A stretch of 64,000 bases of DNA from an uncultured Alphaproteobacteria bacterium (GTDB lineage Bacteria > Pseudomonadota > Alphaproteobacteria > HIMB59 > GCA-002718135), in assembly GCA_902515745.1 (NCBI GenBank), contig CABXWB010000002.1, positions 70,515-134,514 of the forward strand, read 5' to 3'. The position numbers and the translations under genes were made by a program. Below the pieces are notes generated by a model that made no database searches, was not told the DNA's origin, and saw only the letters and a program-made list of their open reading frames with translations. Shown one piece after another: positions 62,983 through 64,000 of this stretch (position 1 is its first letter; the number at the start of each line of letters is the position of its first letter).

Positions 62983-63069
62983 TGGTGCGGCTGAGAAGAC
63001 TTGAACTTCCACAGGATAAATCCCACAGCGACCTCAACGCTGCGCGTATACCAATTCCGCCACAGCCGC
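62983..63069 (-). tRNA. tRNA-Leu (anticodon GAG), CCA encoded
   Basis: Read on the minus strand the 87 bases fold as a type II (long variable arm) tRNA. The acceptor arm is GCGGCTG with CAGCCGC; the anticodon loop is TTGAGGT on an AGCG/CGCT stem, so the anticodon is GAG (Leu, codons CUC/CUU). A long variable arm follows, then a T-arm with GTTCAAGTC. Discriminator A and an encoded CCA (62985-62983) end the gene. The mgtE start follows six bases later on the same strand. Confidence 0.95.
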
Positions 63070-63128
63070 ATATATACTAGTATTAAATATCAGATAGGAT
63101 ATTAACTATCAATAAAGTTAAATATAAG

Positions 63129-63776
63129 ATGGTACAGATTGAAATTAAAATATCTAATAATGAAATAAATTATCAAGAAGCAGTGATGTATATGGAGTCT
63201 CGAGTTCATGATATAAGTAAAAATCAATCTCAGGAATTATTATGGTTTTTAAATCATAATCATATTTTTACACAAGGAACAAGTGCCTCAAAAGAAGAGA
63301 TATTAAATTCAAATATTATTGATGTTGTAAAATCAAATCGTGGAGGAAAAACAACATATCACGGTCCAGGCCAAAGAATTGTTTATTTTATGTTAAATCT
63401 AAATAATAAAAATAAAGATATTAGAAAGTTTATTACTATAATTGAAAATTCTCTTATATCTTTTTTAGCTGACTATAATATTGAAGCACAAGCCTTTAAA
63501 GATAGGGTTGGTATTTGGGTAACAAAAAGTAATAATATTACATTTGATAAAGAAAAAAAAATTGGCGCAATAGGATTAAGGATTAAGAAATGGATTACAT
63601 ACCATGGTTTAAGTTTTAATATTAATCCCGATCTTAAATATTACAACTTTATTCACTCATGTGGCTTAAAAGAATATCAAAATACTTCAATGAAAGAATT
63701 AGGGATAGAATTAGACCAGAGTGAATTTGATATAAAATTTAAAAAGATTTTTATAGAAAAATTAAAAAATATTTAA
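63129..63776 (+). CDS. lipB: Lipoyl(octanoyl) transferase
   Basis: This 215-residue enzyme has the LipB signature RGGKTTYHGPGQ (71-82), KKIGAIGLRIKKWITYHG with the catalytic Lys144 and the nucleophile Cys178 in FIHSCGL. It transfers octanoyl from acyl carrier protein to the lipoyl domains of dehydrogenase complexes, and LipA then inserts sulfur. It is divergent from the tRNA-Leu gene by about 60 bases and ends with a 15-base convergent overlap with the pseudouridine synthase gene. Ribosome site is weak. Confidence 0.93.
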   Translation: MVQIEIKISNNEINYQEAVMYMESRVHDISKNQSQELLWFLNHNHIFTQGTSASKEEILNSNIIDVVKSNRGGKTTYHGPGQRIVYFMLNLNNKNKDIRKFITIIENSLISFLADYNIEAQAFKDRVGIWVTKSNNITFDKEKKIGAIGLRIKKWITYHGLSFNINPDLKYYNFIHSCGLKEYQNTSMKELGIELDQSEFDIKFKKIFIEKLKNI

Positions 63777-64000
63777 ATAATTTTTTAGATCGTTATCAAA
63801 TTTTAAATTATTTTTTTTTAGAAATTTAAGGTAATAATCTGGAAAGTTGGAATAAAATTCGAATTTTTTTTTATTAATTATAAATTTTAAAGCAAACGCA
63901 TGTAACATTAAGTTTTCTTTGGTATGCTTAGAGTAAGTATTATATTTATTATCTCCAACTATTGGACATCCTAGATTTTTAGATACTATTCTAAGTTGAT
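63762..64000 (-). CDS. RluC/RluD-family 23S rRNA pseudouridine synthase, C-terminal part (cut by window edge)
   Basis: A minus-strand frame enters from the right edge and runs 78 residues to a stop at 63764-63762. It reads QLRIVSKNLGCPIVGDNKY, then LMLHAFALKF, the conserved C-terminal core of RluA/RluC/RluD-type pseudouridine synthases. The catalytic Asp region lies outside the window. These enzymes isomerise uridines in 23S rRNA. The last 15 bases overlap the end of lipB, which runs the opposite way. Confidence 0.85.
   Translation of the reverse strand, partial: QLRIVSKNLGCPIVGDNKYNTYSKHTKENLMLHAFALKFIINKKKFEFYSNFPDYYLKFLKKNNLKFDNDLKNYLNIF

Noticed and set aside
62977-63012. Longer mgtE frame starting at 63012
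   Set aside because: These codons lie inside the tRNA-Leu gene; the ATG at 62976 gives the normal MgtE N terminus.
1-64000. Insertion sequences, prophage, CRISPR arrays, toxin-antitoxin pairs
   Set aside because: No transposase, integrase, phage structural or Cas-like protein and no spaced direct repeats were found on reading both strands.

Overview
The window is very AT-rich DNA (about 30% GC by eye) packed with genes. No gap between genes exceeds about 200 bases, and many neighbours overlap by 1 to 17 bases. Glutathione genes of the alphaproteobacterial/plant-type gshA plus gshB, a glycerate kinase of the PRK-like type, MgtE, LipB, BioY and many high-affinity ABC importers together suggest a streamlined marine alphaproteobacterium of the SAR11/HIMB59/AEGEAN-169 kind. 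That placement is inference. I see one tRNA (Leu, anticodon GAG), no rRNA, no CRISPR, no insertion sequence or phage gene, and no recognisable transcription factor. The window cuts two genes: a fatty-acid-desaturase-like gene at the left edge and an RluC/RluD-type pseudouridine synthase at the right edge.

Bases 1-8750: two paralogous desaturase-like genes bracket an aldehyde dehydrogenase, a ribose-type (CUT2) sugar ABC importer, a ThuA-like protein, a Gfo/Idh/MocA oxidoreductase and a PhyH-type dioxygenase. Bases 8800-17150: a translationally coupled trio (Gfo/Idh/MocA, PHP-type hydrolase, sulfatase) followed by a CUT1 sugar importer (binding protein, two permeases, ATPase) resembling ThuEFGK. 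Bases 17230-30991: glycerol and glycerate genes (a short GlpD, HAD phosphatases, glycerate kinase), an enolase-superfamily dehydratase, a GMC oxidoreductase, and an amino-sugar block (NagA, GlmS, a Gfo/Idh/MocA enzyme, GH20 hexosaminidase, a galactokinase-like kinase). None of the glycan-processing enzymes has a signal peptide, so they probably act in the cytoplasm on imported sulfated or amino-sugar oligomers. Bases 30988-37489: a butyrobetaine-hydroxylase-like dioxygenase, two SDRs, two inositol-dehydrogenase-like enzymes and an altronate-dehydratase-like enzyme.

Bases 37492-57823 concern nitrogen compounds. A glutamine-synthetase-like enzyme, an aldehyde dehydrogenase and an iron alcohol dehydrogenase look like an amine or amino-alcohol route through gamma-glutamyl intermediates. 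Next come an orphan polyamine-type binding protein, a secreted gluzincin-like protein and a membrane-anchored cyclophilin. Then a long minus-strand array runs amidinotransferase, EutA, EutB, EutC, an unassigned fold-II PLP enzyme, an M20 amidohydrolase, a 150-base gap holding nested inverted repeats, a PotABCD-type importer and a DadA-like oxidase, with GabD divergent upstream. This array is the best candidate for an undescribed catabolic pathway. Bases 57820-64000 are more housekeeping: a ROK kinase, BioY, GshB, GshA, MgtE directly behind tRNA-Leu, LipB and the pseudouridine synthase.

At all three multi-gene importers the binding-protein gene is followed at once by a strong hairpin before the next transporter gene, which probably sets the excess of binding protein over membrane components.
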